A DNA stretch of 9,621 nt from CAZHAC01 sp964383855 (lineage in GTDB: Bacteria; Chloroflexota; Dormibacteria; Dormibacterales; Dormibacteraceae): assembly GCA_964383855.1 (NCBI GenBank), contig CAYLIP010000075.1:1-9621 (forward strand), given 5' to 3'. Shown here piece after piece: positions 1 through 6,360 of this stretch (the stretch's first letter is position 1; each line of letters begins with the position of its first letter). A program made the position numbers and the translations under genes. The notes under the pieces are model-generated. The model was not told the DNA's origin, searched no databases, and worked only from the letters and a program-made list of their open reading frames with translations.

Positions 1-49
1 AACCGCCGACCTCCACGATGTCAACGTGGCGCTCTCCCAGCTGAGCTAG
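1..49 (+). CDS. 3' end of an upstream CDS (partial, unidentified)
   Basis: An open frame enters from the left edge (codons from base 2) and ends at TAG 47-49, reading TADLHDVNVALSQLS. The composition looks like a normal amphipathic C-terminus, but 15 residues are too few to name a family. Genes beside a molybdenum hydroxylase large subunit often encode the FAD or 2Fe-2S subunit. That is context only, and nothing in these residues proves it. The call rests on the open frame, its plausible composition and the tight 37-nt gap to the next gene. Confidence 0.4.
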   Translation, partial: TADLHDVNVALSQLS

Positions 50-73
50 CCGCCCCCGGTTCGGCCGGTGACC

Positions 74-79
74 TATTCT
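74..79 (+). promoter_or_regulatory. -10 box for the molybdenum hydroxylase gene, probably leaderless
   Basis: TATTCT lies 7 nt before the GTG start at 87, and no Shine-Dalgarno sequence is present in the gap. The expected transcription start is within a base or two of the GTG, so the mRNA is probably leaderless. No convincing -35 box is seen 16-18 bp upstream. The same geometry recurs at two other genes in this window. Confidence 0.5.
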
Positions 80-86
80 AACTTTC

Positions 87-2357
87 GTGCCTCCCTACGT
101 CGGTCACGCCATGCGCCGCCTGGAGGACGTGCGGCTGGTCACGGGGCAGGGGCGGTACGCGGGCGACATCCGGCGCCCCGGCCTCGCCCACATCGCCATC
201 CTCCGCTCCACCCTTCCCCACGCGCGGATCGCCGGCATCGACACCGAGGCCGCGCGCTCCCTCCCTGGGGTGATCGCGGTGGTCACAGCGAGCGACCTGC
301 CCGAATCGGGCCGCTCGGTCATCAACTGGGTCTCGCCCGACCAGCGCCAGCTGGCGCGCCCCGTGCTCGCCGAGGGCGAGGTCAACTACGCCGGCGAGGC
401 GATCGCGGCCGTGGTCGCCGAGACGCCGTACCTGGCCGCCGACGGCGTGGCCGCGATCGAGTTCGACCTCGAGCCTCTGCCGGCGACCGCCGACGTGCTG
501 GAGGCCGCCCGGCCCGAGGCGCCGCTCGTTCACGGGACCCTCGAGTCGAACATCGCCCGGGACGCCGACTATGGCTACGGCGACGCCGCCGCCGCCTTCG
601 AAGGCGCGCCCGTTGTCGTTCGGGAGCGCTTTGCCGCCCAGCGCATCTGCGGCGCGGCCATGGAGCCCCGCGTGGTCACCGCCGATTGGGACGGCCGCAA
701 CCAGGAGATCACGGTCTGGAGCTCCACGCAGGGCGTCTTCTCGGTGCGCGACACGGTCGCCGAGGCGCTCGCGATCGACAAGGAGAAGGTGCACGTCCTC
801 GCGCACGACGTCGGCGGCGGCTTCGGCCCCAAGGGCACCGTCTACAGCGAGGAGGTGCTGGCCGCCCTGCTCGCCCGGCAGCTCGAGCGCCCGGTGACCT
901 GGACCGCATCCCGAAGCGAGGACACGGCGACCACGGTGCACGCGCATGGGGCGCGGATCGAGGTCGAGCTGGCGGCCGAGGCCGACGGCCGGCTGCGCGG
1001 GCTGAGGGGAAGGCTCGTGCACGACATGGGTGCCTACCCGGGGCCTGGCAACGGCCAGCCCGACATCATCGTGCCCCACATGATGTCGGCCTACGTCCTG
1101 CCCGCGCTCGCCTTCAAGGTCCAGGTCGTCTACACCAACGCCACGCCGACCGGGTTTGTGCGGGGCGGCGGGCGTCCCCTCGGCAACTGGGTGATGGAGC
1201 GGATGATCGACCGCCTGGCCACGCGAATCGGGGCCGATCCAGCCGAGGTGCGCCGCCACAACCTGATCCAGCCCGAGCAGATGCCCTACGACACCGGCTT
1301 TCCACAGGGGCGCCGCACGGTTGTCTACGACAGCGGCGACTACCCGCAGCTGCTGGACCGCGCCCTCGCCGCGATCGGCTATGAGGAGGCCCGCGCGGCC
1401 TCCGGCCGGCCCTCCAACGGGCGGCTCCGCGGAGTGGGCGTGGCCTGCTGCGTCGAGTCGAGCGGCTTTGGCAGCGGCGAGCCGGCTCGGGTCCGAATCG
1501 ACGCCGACGGCATCGCCCACCTCTTCATCGGCTCCACTCCCCAGGGCCAGGGCCATGACACCTCGGCGGCCATGCTGCTGGCCGACCGGTTGGGCTGGCC
1601 GCTGGAGCGGATCAAGGTCGTCTCGGCCGACACCCGCGCCGTCCCCTGGGCGCTCTTCACCGCCGGCAGCCGCACCGCCATCCACGTGGGAAACGCGGTC
1701 TCGATCACAGCCCGGGCGGCCCGCGACCGCATCCTGCAGGCCGCCGCCGAGAAGCTCGAGGCCGACCCCGTCGACCTCGTGCTCGAGGACGCCGTGGTGA
1801 GAGTGAAGGGCGTGCCCGGCCGGTCGATTGCGGTCACCGAGGTCTTTCCGGATGGCCTCGAGGTCGAGGAGAGCTTCGACACCAAGACGGGGAGCGCCTA
1901 CTCCAGCAGCTGCCACGCGTGCGTCGTGGAGGTCGATCGCGAGACCGGCGGGGTCGATGTCCTGCGCTACGTGATCGTCCACGACACCGGGCAGGTGATC
2001 AACCCGACGCTGGTCAGCGGCCAGATGCAGGGCGGCCTGGCCCACGGGATGGGCTACTCCCTCTTCGAGGAGGCGGTCTACCAGCCCGATGGCGCCTTCC
2101 AGAGCGCCAGCTTCCTCGACTACACGATCCCCAGCGCACCCGAGATCTCGATGGGGCTCACGCTGGTGCCCGTCGTCACCGAGACCGAGGCCAACCCCGA
2201 GGGCTTCAAGGGCGCCGGCGAGAGCGGCGCCATCACCGCCCCGGCGACCATCCTCAACGCCATCGAGGACGCCATCCGGCCGGTTCGCCCAGACGCCGCG
2301 ATCACCGAGATCCCGGTGACGCCGATGAGGCTCCACCAGATCCTGAACGGGATTTGA
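87..2357 (+). CDS. Xanthine dehydrogenase/aldehyde oxidase family molybdopterin-binding subunit
   Basis: This 756-residue protein is the molybdenum-cofactor large subunit of a hydroxylase in the xanthine dehydrogenase/CO dehydrogenase superfamily. The N-terminus (RRLEDVRLVTGQGRYAGDI, residues 10-28) is the usual family opening and supports the GTG start. Cofactor-loop motifs are visible: GGGFGPKG (243-250), VRGGGRP (358-364), QGQGHD (486-491) and KGAGESG (708-714), where E712 is the expected catalytic glutamate. The VRGGGRP loop lacks the Cys-containing AYxCSFR of true form-I CO dehydrogenase and resembles the RGAGR type, so CO oxidation is unlikely; the substrate is unknown. Such enzymes normally need FAD and 2Fe-2S partner subunits. 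Neither is complete in this window, though one could lie upstream. Its TGA overlaps the start of the following MFS gene (TTGA), so the two are probably co-transcribed. Confidence 0.93.
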   Translation: MPPYVGHAMRRLEDVRLVTGQGRYAGDIRRPGLAHIAILRSTLPHARIAGIDTEAARSLPGVIAVVTASDLPESGRSVINWVSPDQRQLARPVLAEGEVNYAGEAIAAVVAETPYLAADGVAAIEFDLEPLPATADVLEAARPEAPLVHGTLESNIARDADYGYGDAAAAFEGAPVVVRERFAAQRICGAAMEPRVVTADWDGRNQEITVWSSTQGVFSVRDTVAEALAIDKEKVHVLAHDVGGGFGPKGTVYSEEVLAALLARQLERPVTWTASRSEDTATTVHAHGARIEVELAAEADGRLRGLRGRLVHDMGAYPGPGNGQPDIIVPHMMSAYVLPALAFKVQVVYTNATPTGFVRGGGRPLGNWVMERMIDRLATRIGADPAEVRRHNLIQPEQMPYDTGFPQGRRTVVYDSGDYPQLLDRALAAIGYEEARAASGRPSNGRLRGVGVACCVESSGFGSGEPARVRIDADGIAHLFIGSTPQGQGHDTSAAMLLADRLGWPLERIKVVSADTRAVPWALFTAGSRTAIHVGNAVSITARAARDRILQAAAEKLEADPVDLVLEDAVVRVKGVPGRSIAVTEVFPDGLEVEESFDTKTGSAYSSSCHACVVEVDRETGGVDVLRYVIVHDTGQVINPTLVSGQMQGGLAHGMGYSLFEEAVYQPDGAFQSASFLDYTIPSAPEISMGLTLVPVVTETEANPEGFKGAGESGAITAPATILNAIEDAIRPVRPDAAITEIPVTPMRLHQILNGI

Positions 2358-3553
2358 ACCCGGCCGAGGTCGACTGGCGGCGCAACCTCGCCGCGCTCTG
2401 GTTCGCAGAGTTCATGGCCATCTTCGGCTTCTCGTTCGCCTTCCCCTTCCTTCCCCTCTTCCTGAAGGACCTCGGCGTCCATGACAGCGCATCGCTGGCG
2501 ATCTGGACGGGCTGGTCTGGGGGCGCATCGGGCATCGCGATGGCGATCGTGAGCCCGGTTTGGGGAGCGGTGGCCGACCGCTTCGGCCGGAAGTCGATGC
2601 TGATCAGGGCGATGATCGGAGGCGCGGTCAGCGTGGGCGCCATGGGCCTCGCCCAGTCGCCGATCCAGCTGGTCGGGCTCAGGCTCATCCAGGGGGCCAC
2701 CTCGGGCACCGTGGCGGCGGCCACCGCGCTGGTCGCCAGCGGCACACCTCGCAACCGGGTGGGCTGGGCGATGGGAGTCCTGACCTCCTCGATCGCGGCT
2801 GGCGGCGCCGTCGGCCCGATCATCGGCGGCCTGCTGGCGACCGCCCTCGGCGTGCGGTGGATCTTCCTGATCGGCGGCTTCCTGCTGCTGGCATCCGCGG
2901 TCCCGGTCTGGATTGTCGTGCAGGAGGCCCGGACCGAGCGCCGCCAGGCGGAGCCGGCCCCGGTGCTGGCGACCCTGCGGGCGGTGGCGCCGGGTACGGT
3001 GGCCGCGATCGCGGTGCTGCTGATGGGTCAGGCGCTGCTGCAGATGAGCTTCAGCGCCTTCCAGCCGCTGCTCGTTCTGCGGTTGATCGCGACCGCGGGA
3101 GGCGCCGCGGCGGGCCTGACCGGCGTCACCTTCGGCCTCGCCGGACTGGCCAGCGCGCTGGCGGCGGTGGCCTACACGCGGGCCGTGCACCATGGCGGCT
3201 ACGTGAGGGTGGCGGCGATCGCGGCCCTGCTGCTGGGCGGTGCCGAGGCGGTCGCCGGCTTCGGGGGCCAGGTCGCGGTCATCGTCTGCGCGGGCGGACT
3301 GGCCGGCTTCTTCTACGGCGCGGTGGGGCCGGCGGTTTCGAGCATGATCGGGCTGGAGACGCCGCCCGAGGTGCAGGCCCGGGTGTTCGGGGTCAGCTCC
3401 AGCGCCACCGCCATCGGCTTTGGGGTGGGGCCGCTGGCCGCCGGCGAGCTGGCTGCCGCGCGCGGCCTCAGCACCGCGATCGGCTGCGCCGGCGTGCTGG
3501 CCGCGCTCCTCGCCGTCATGCTCGCGGTCCGGGCCCGCGAGCCGGCGCACTGA
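2354..3553 (+). CDS. MFS multidrug efflux transporter, MdtG-like
   Basis: This 399-residue protein has about 12 hydrophobic segments and is a proton-coupled exporter of the major facilitator superfamily in the inner membrane. The region after the start (WRRNLAALWFAEF) and the first-loop motif A, GAVADRFGRK (71-80), resemble E. coli MdtG. Further MdtG-like stretches are GLRLIQGATSG and PRNRVGWAMGVL in the N-terminal half. The TTG at 2354 is chosen because no ATG or GTG lies in frame just upstream and it overlaps the preceding stop (TTGA). An ATG at 2414 would cut into the first membrane segment. The four-base overlap implies translational coupling with the molybdenum hydroxylase. A role in exporting that enzyme's product or substrate is possible but inferred from position only. 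The exported compound cannot be told from sequence. Confidence 0.88.
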   Translation: MNPAEVDWRRNLAALWFAEFMAIFGFSFAFPFLPLFLKDLGVHDSASLAIWTGWSGGASGIAMAIVSPVWGAVADRFGRKSMLIRAMIGGAVSVGAMGLAQSPIQLVGLRLIQGATSGTVAAATALVASGTPRNRVGWAMGVLTSSIAAGGAVGPIIGGLLATALGVRWIFLIGGFLLLASAVPVWIVVQEARTERRQAEPAPVLATLRAVAPGTVAAIAVLLMGQALLQMSFSAFQPLLVLRLIATAGGAAAGLTGVTFGLAGLASALAAVAYTRAVHHGGYVRVAAIAALLLGGAEAVAGFGGQVAVIVCAGGLAGFFYGAVGPAVSSMIGLETPPEVQARVFGVSSSATAIGFGVGPLAAGELAAARGLSTAIGCAGVLAALLAVMLAVRAREPAH

Positions 3554-3563
3554 GCGGGGCTGG

Positions 3564-3569
3564 CACAAT
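3564..3569 (+). promoter_or_regulatory. Possible -10 box before the cyclophilin gene
   Basis: CACAAT lies in the short gap after the MFS stop, 10 nt before ATG 3580. It would give a transcript with a leader of only a few bases. There is no clear -35 box, and the gene may equally be read through from upstream, so this is tentative. Confidence 0.25.
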
Positions 3570-3579
3570 GCTCGTGCTG

Positions 3580-4056
3580 ATGGAGCAGAACTCCCTCCCC
3601 CCGCAGACGATCGATGGCGCGCGGCAGTACACGGCGACCGTGGAAACCGCGCGCGGCACCTTCACCATCCGGCTCAACCCGGCGGCGGCGCCGGTCACCG
3701 TGAACAACTTCGTCCACCTCGCCGGCGGCGGTTTCTACTCAGGCCTCACGTTTCACCGCGTCGAGCCCGGCTTCGTCGTGCAGGGCGGCGACCCCTCCGG
3801 AAACGGGACCGGTGGCCTCGGCTACCGGCTGCCGGACGAGACCAACTCTTCCCCCTGGCTCCAAGGATCGGTCGGCATGGCTTCCAATGCGGCCGGCGTC
3901 AGCGCCTGCCAGTTCTTCATCCTGCTCGGCGACGCTCCCCACCTGGCCCGCAGCGGCGCCTACAACCATTTCGGCAGCGTCGCCTCCGGAATGGAGGTGG
4001 TCAGCGCCATCCGGCCCGGCGATCGCATCGAGCGGATCGAGGTCGCCGAAGGGTGA
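3580..4056 (+). CDS. Cyclophilin-type peptidyl-prolyl cis-trans isomerase
   Basis: This 158-residue, single-domain cyclophilin catalyses cis-trans isomerisation of X-Pro bonds. The family core is intact: TFHRVEPGFVVQGGD (57-71), with the catalytic Arg60 and the Gln68 equivalent, then GMASNAAG (99-106), QFFILLGD (111-118) and HFGSV (130-134). No signal peptide or membrane segment is visible, so it is probably cytoplasmic. Three in-frame starts are crowded together (ATG 3568, GTG 3574, ATG 3580). ATG 3580 is chosen because the first overlaps a -10-like CACAAT; the true start could be up to four codons earlier. The stop overlaps the GTG start of an FKBP lipoprotein, giving an operon of two unrelated prolyl-isomerase folds. 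Confidence 0.92.
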   Translation: MEQNSLPPQTIDGARQYTATVETARGTFTIRLNPAAAPVTVNNFVHLAGGGFYSGLTFHRVEPGFVVQGGDPSGNGTGGLGYRLPDETNSSPWLQGSVGMASNAAGVSACQFFILLGDAPHLARSGAYNHFGSVASGMEVVSAIRPGDRIERIEVAEG

Positions 4057-4610
4057 GGGCGGCGCTTGGCCTGCTCGGGATCGCGGTCGCCCTGGCGGCA
4101 TGCGGCTACTCCGATCCCTACCAGGGGCGGGGCCCGCAGGCCGCCGTCGCGGTCGCCACGCCATCCCTCGCCCCCGGCGCCGACGACTTCAACGCCGGGG
4201 CGGGGAAGGCTCCGGTCAAGTTCCCCGACGGCCTCCAGATGATCGACCTCAAGCCGGGTGACGGACAGACGGTCAAGAAGGGCGACAGCATCTCGGTGCA
4301 GTACACCGGCTGGCTCTCGAGCGGAACCAAGTTCGATTCCTCGCGCGATCGGGGCCAGCCGTTCGACGTCACGATCGGCCAGGGGCAGGTGATTCCGGGC
4401 TGGGACGAGGGCGTGCCGGGAATGAAGGTGGGCGGCCAGCGCAAGCTGATCATCCCTTCGAGCCTCGGCTATGGCGCCCAGGGCGCGCCCCAGGGCTGCG
4501 GCACGACCCAGCCCTGCACGATCCCCCCCAACGCCACCCTCGTCTTCCTGGTCGAGGTCGTGGCCGACAAGGGGCCGGCACCCTCCCCCTCGCCCAGCCC
4601 GACCCGTTAG
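4053..4610 (+). CDS. FKBP-type peptidyl-prolyl isomerase, predicted lipoprotein
   Basis: This 185-residue protein begins with a short signal peptide ending in a lipobox, LAAC (14-17), so Cys17 should be lipidated and the enzyme held on the outer face of the membrane. After a linker (20-55) comes one FKBP domain: VQYTGWL (82-88), FDSS (94-97), GQVIPGWDEGV (111-121), LGYG (138-141) and IPPNATLVFLVEV (157-169). Active-site equivalents Tyr84, Phe94, Asp95, Val113, Ile114, Trp117 and Tyr140 are present. A short insertion before IPPN carries Cys149 and Cys155, a possible disulfide. The C-terminus is a Pro/Ser tail. The GTG start lies in the GTGA overlap with the cyclophilin stop, and no other start gives a complete lipobox signal. 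It probably folds exported proteins. Confidence 0.93.
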   Translation: MRAALGLLGIAVALAACGYSDPYQGRGPQAAVAVATPSLAPGADDFNAGAGKAPVKFPDGLQMIDLKPGDGQTVKKGDSISVQYTGWLSSGTKFDSSRDRGQPFDVTIGQGQVIPGWDEGVPGMKVGGQRKLIIPSSLGYGAQGAPQGCGTTQPCTIPPNATLVFLVEVVADKGPAPSPSPSPTR

Positions 4611-4627
4611 CGCCCGCGGCCGCCGGG

Positions 4628-4657
4628 TTGACAGAAGGCGGGCCCAGGCCTGACGGT
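4628..4657 (+). promoter_or_regulatory. Promoter of the DsrE-like gene (-35 TTGACA, weak -10)
   Basis: A perfect consensus -35, TTGACA (4628-4633), is followed after 18 bp by a weak -10, GACGGT (4652-4657). The predicted transcription start is at or beside the A of ATG 4664, which would make the mRNA leaderless. The GGAG at 4659-4662 is too close to the ATG (1 nt) to act as a normal ribosome-binding site. The promoter would give the gene its own transcript, separate from the FKBP gene ending at 4610. Confidence 0.45.
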
Positions 4658-4663
4658 TGGAGC

Positions 4664-5020
4664 ATGCCCAAGCTCGTCATCAGCAGCGCCACCGGGCCCG
4701 CGGACGCCACGCGCGCCAGCATCCCCTTTCACATCGCCGCCAACGGCGCGGCGGCCTCGGGCGTCGACGCCGCCGTGGTGCTCGCGGGGGATGCCACCGA
4801 ACTCCTCAAGCCGGGCGTGGTCGCACAGGTGCGCGGCCTCGGGGTTCCCGCCCTTGCCGAGCTGATCGAGAAGTGCCAGACCGCGGGCGTGGTCATCCAC
4901 GTTTGAAAGGGCTGCGCTGAGGCCCGTGGGGTCTCGGAGCTGGAGGACGGGATGGCCTGGATCACCCCGCCGGCCTTTGTCGACCTGGTGATGCAGGCGG
5001 AGCGGACGCTCAGCTTCTAG
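4664..5020 (+). CDS. DsrE-family protein with in-frame UGA (candidate selenoprotein, Sec81)
   Basis: The start (MPKLVISSATGPADATRAS) and the segment VVLAGDATELLKPGV are typical of small DsrE/DsrF-like sulfur-relay proteins. The frame meets TGA at 4904-4906 (codon 81) and continues without a shift for 37 more codons to TAG 5018-5020. Read through, it gives 118 residues, the usual length of the family, and the part after the TGA (KGCAEARGVSE...LVMQAERTLSF) is clearly the expected C-terminal half. Family members commonly have Cys-x-x-Cys before ARG here; this protein has UGA-K-G-C84. With the hairpin after the TGA, Cys replacement by selenocysteine is the best reading. A nonsense mutation of TGC/TGT or a sequencing error remains possible. 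The likely role is a cytoplasmic thiol/selenol redox or sulfur-transfer protein; partners are unknown. It converges on ctaE with a 9-nt gap. Confidence 0.75.
4914..4940 (+). promoter_or_regulatory. Candidate bacterial SECIS hairpin
   Basis: Directly after the in-frame UGA, 4919-4925 pairs with 4929-4935 (7 bp including one G-U) around the triloop GUG (4926-4928). The stem extends by U4918-G4936 and C4917-G4937, a G4916/A4938 mismatch, then C4915-G4939 and G4914-C4940. The loop begins 19 nt after the UGA and its first base is G. Bacterial SECIS elements lie inside the coding region just 3' of the UGA and need a G in the first two loop positions, so the geometry fits. In such GC-rich DNA a chance hairpin is possible. 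Confidence 0.6.
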
Positions 5021-5029
5021 AGGTCTGTA

Positions 5030-5839
5030 CTAGGCCGGGCCCGGAGCGTTGTAGGTCGTCGCCAGGTAGAGGATCCCGTACAGGAAGATCCAGACGATGT
5101 CGACGAAGTGCCAGTACAGCGTGATCGCGGCCGGGCCCACGTGGTGGGTGGGTGTGAAGTTGCCCTTCAGGGCGCGGCCCAGGACCAGCAGCAGCAGCAC
5201 CAGGCCGCCGGCCACGTGCGCCCCGTGGAAGCCGGTCATGATGAAGAAGGCGCTCGAGAAGCTGTTCGTCCGCAGGCTGATATGCGCGGTGAGGAATTCG
5301 TAGGCCTGGCCGAACTCGAAGAAGAGTCCGAGCAGGATGGTGGTGATCCAGAGCACCAGGAAGACTCCCCGGCCCCGAAAGCCGATGCCGAGGAAACCGA
5401 GGATGGCCACCACCGCGATCACGGCGCCGGCGACCCCGATCGCGGCATCGACGGTGGCGTGCTCGGGGCCGATGAATGCGAGAGCGCTGAAGACCAGCAT
5501 CAGCAGCAGGCCGACCGCCATGATGCCGCCGCCGACCAGCTTGCCCAGGCCCAGGTTGCCGTTGTGGCGGAGCGCCTCGAGCCCGAAGTGGCAGGTGATA
5601 CCCGACGAGAGCAGGACGACGGTGTTGATCGTGGGAAGAGGCCACCAGTGAACCGCCTGCGTGCCCTGCGGGGGCCACTGGGAGTGCGAGCCGAACATGT
5701 AGAAGTACATGGCGAACATCGCCCCGAAGAACATGACCTCGGAGCAGAGGAAGATGTACATGCCCATCACGCCGACGCTGAGGCCGGGGTAGCTGGGCTG
5801 CGGCTCTGCGGGGTGCGCGGTGTGGGTGGCGACCGCCAT
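5030..5839 (-). CDS. ctaE: Cytochrome c oxidase subunit III
   Basis: This 269-residue integral membrane protein is subunit III of the haem-copper oxidase, which stabilises proton uptake by subunit I. Family signatures are LCSEVMFFGAMFAMYF (31-46), HFGLEALRHN (84-93), GQAYEF (177-182), FHGAHVAGG (204-212) and YWHFVDIVWIFLY (242-254). Between residues ~98 and ~155 there is an extra stretch with two hydrophobic segments that ordinary subunit III proteins lack, so about seven membrane spans are expected where short bacterial forms have five. The start ATG lies 2 nt after the stop of the zinc-ribbon subunit-IV-like gene on the same strand, so both should share the divergent promoter at 6374-6369. 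The 3' end faces the DsrE-like gene. Confidence 0.95.
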   Translation of the reverse strand: MAVATHTAHPAEPQPSYPGLSVGVMGMYIFLCSEVMFFGAMFAMYFYMFGSHSQWPPQGTQAVHWWPLPTINTVVLLSSGITCHFGLEALRHNGNLGLGKLVGGGIMAVGLLLMLVFSALAFIGPEHATVDAAIGVAGAVIAVVAILGFLGIGFRGRGVFLVLWITTILLGLFFEFGQAYEFLTAHISLRTNSFSSAFFIMTGFHGAHVAGGLVLLLLVLGRALKGNFTPTHHVGPAAITLYWHFVDIVWIFLYGILYLATTYNAPGPA

Positions 5840-5841
5840 GC

Positions 5842-6360
5842 CTAGTGCGTGGTCTCCGTGCTCGAGCCGGACCCGTGCTCGATCTCGAGCGGCTCACCCG
5901 GGAAGTACCTGACGTCCTCCACGAGCACCCAGCCCACCACTCCGTAGAGGAGGATCAGGGCGCCGACCGCGGCGATGACGATCCGGATCACGGCCGGCAC
6001 CGCCGACAGAGCCAGCCCCAGGAGCAGGATGCCGATGCCGATGGCGATCGGGAACGGGTAGCTGCTGCTCGGGAAAACGTGGATGCCGAGCCGGTGCGCC
6101 TGCTCTTCAAAGTCGACCACCGGCACGTGCTCCTCGACCGGGATCGCCAGGTCGAAGCGGCTGGCCGGGGCCCGTTCGGGGTCGTGGTCCCGCCAGGCGC
6201 GGAAGGCGGCGGTCGCCACCGGCCCGCTCGGCCAGAGCGCGAAGCCGCAGTTGCGGCAGTACTCCATGAAGCGCGCGGTCCGGAGTCCGCAGCGGGGACA
6301 GTCGATGGCCAGAGCGGGATTGGCGACGTCCACGTGCCGAGGCTTGGAGCGGCTGACCAC
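5842..6360 (-). CDS. Zinc-ribbon, two-TM protein, probable cytochrome c oxidase subunit IV-like
   Basis: This 172-residue protein has an N-terminal zinc-ribbon pattern CPRC...CRNC (Cys21, 24, 35, 38), a ~60-residue polar middle region and two hydrophobic segments (about 104-125 and 127-146). It ends with GWVLVEDVRYFPGEP and a polar tail. The two-TM hairpin followed by a short aromatic/acidic tail, together with its place directly upstream of ctaE, suggests the small accessory subunit IV of bacterial oxidases; the zinc ribbon is not usual for that subunit. GTG 6360 is chosen as the start because a -10 box (TACAAT) lies 8 nt upstream. The frame is open for 18 more codons upstream, but those would overlap this promoter. 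Subunit-IV assignment is by context and topology, not a strong motif. Confidence 0.75.
   Translation of the reverse strand: MVSRSKPRHVDVANPALAIDCPRCGLRTARFMEYCRNCGFALWPSGPVATAAFRAWRDHDPERAPASRFDLAIPVEEHVPVVDFEEQAHRLGIHVFPSSSYPFPIAIGIGILLLGLALSAVPAVIRIVIAAVGALILLYGVVGWVLVEDVRYFPGEPLEIEHGSGSSTETTH

Noticed and set aside
68..1384. A 438-codon plus-strand frame overlapping the hydroxylase
   Set aside because: It is Arg/Pro-rich with no recognisable domain; an out-of-frame shadow of the real gene.
78..2336. A 752-codon open frame antisense to the molybdenum hydroxylase
   Set aside because: It mirrors the codon pattern of the real gene in high-GC DNA, its translation is Arg/Gly/Asp/His-rich without family motifs, and the plus-strand frame has clear catalytic motifs.
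2120..3568. A long minus-strand frame across the MFS gene
   Set aside because: It is low-complexity, rich in Arg, Gln, Asp and His, with no membrane segments or motifs; antisense shadow of the transporter.
4628..4663. TTG 4628 as an upstream start for the DsrE-like protein
   Set aside because: The TTG is part of a consensus -35 box TTGACA, and the extra residues do not resemble the family N-terminus.
4664..4906. DsrE-like gene as a complete 80-residue protein ending at TGA 4904
   Set aside because: The family fold continues in the same frame for 37 more codons, so stopping here would remove the C-terminal part including the redox motif.
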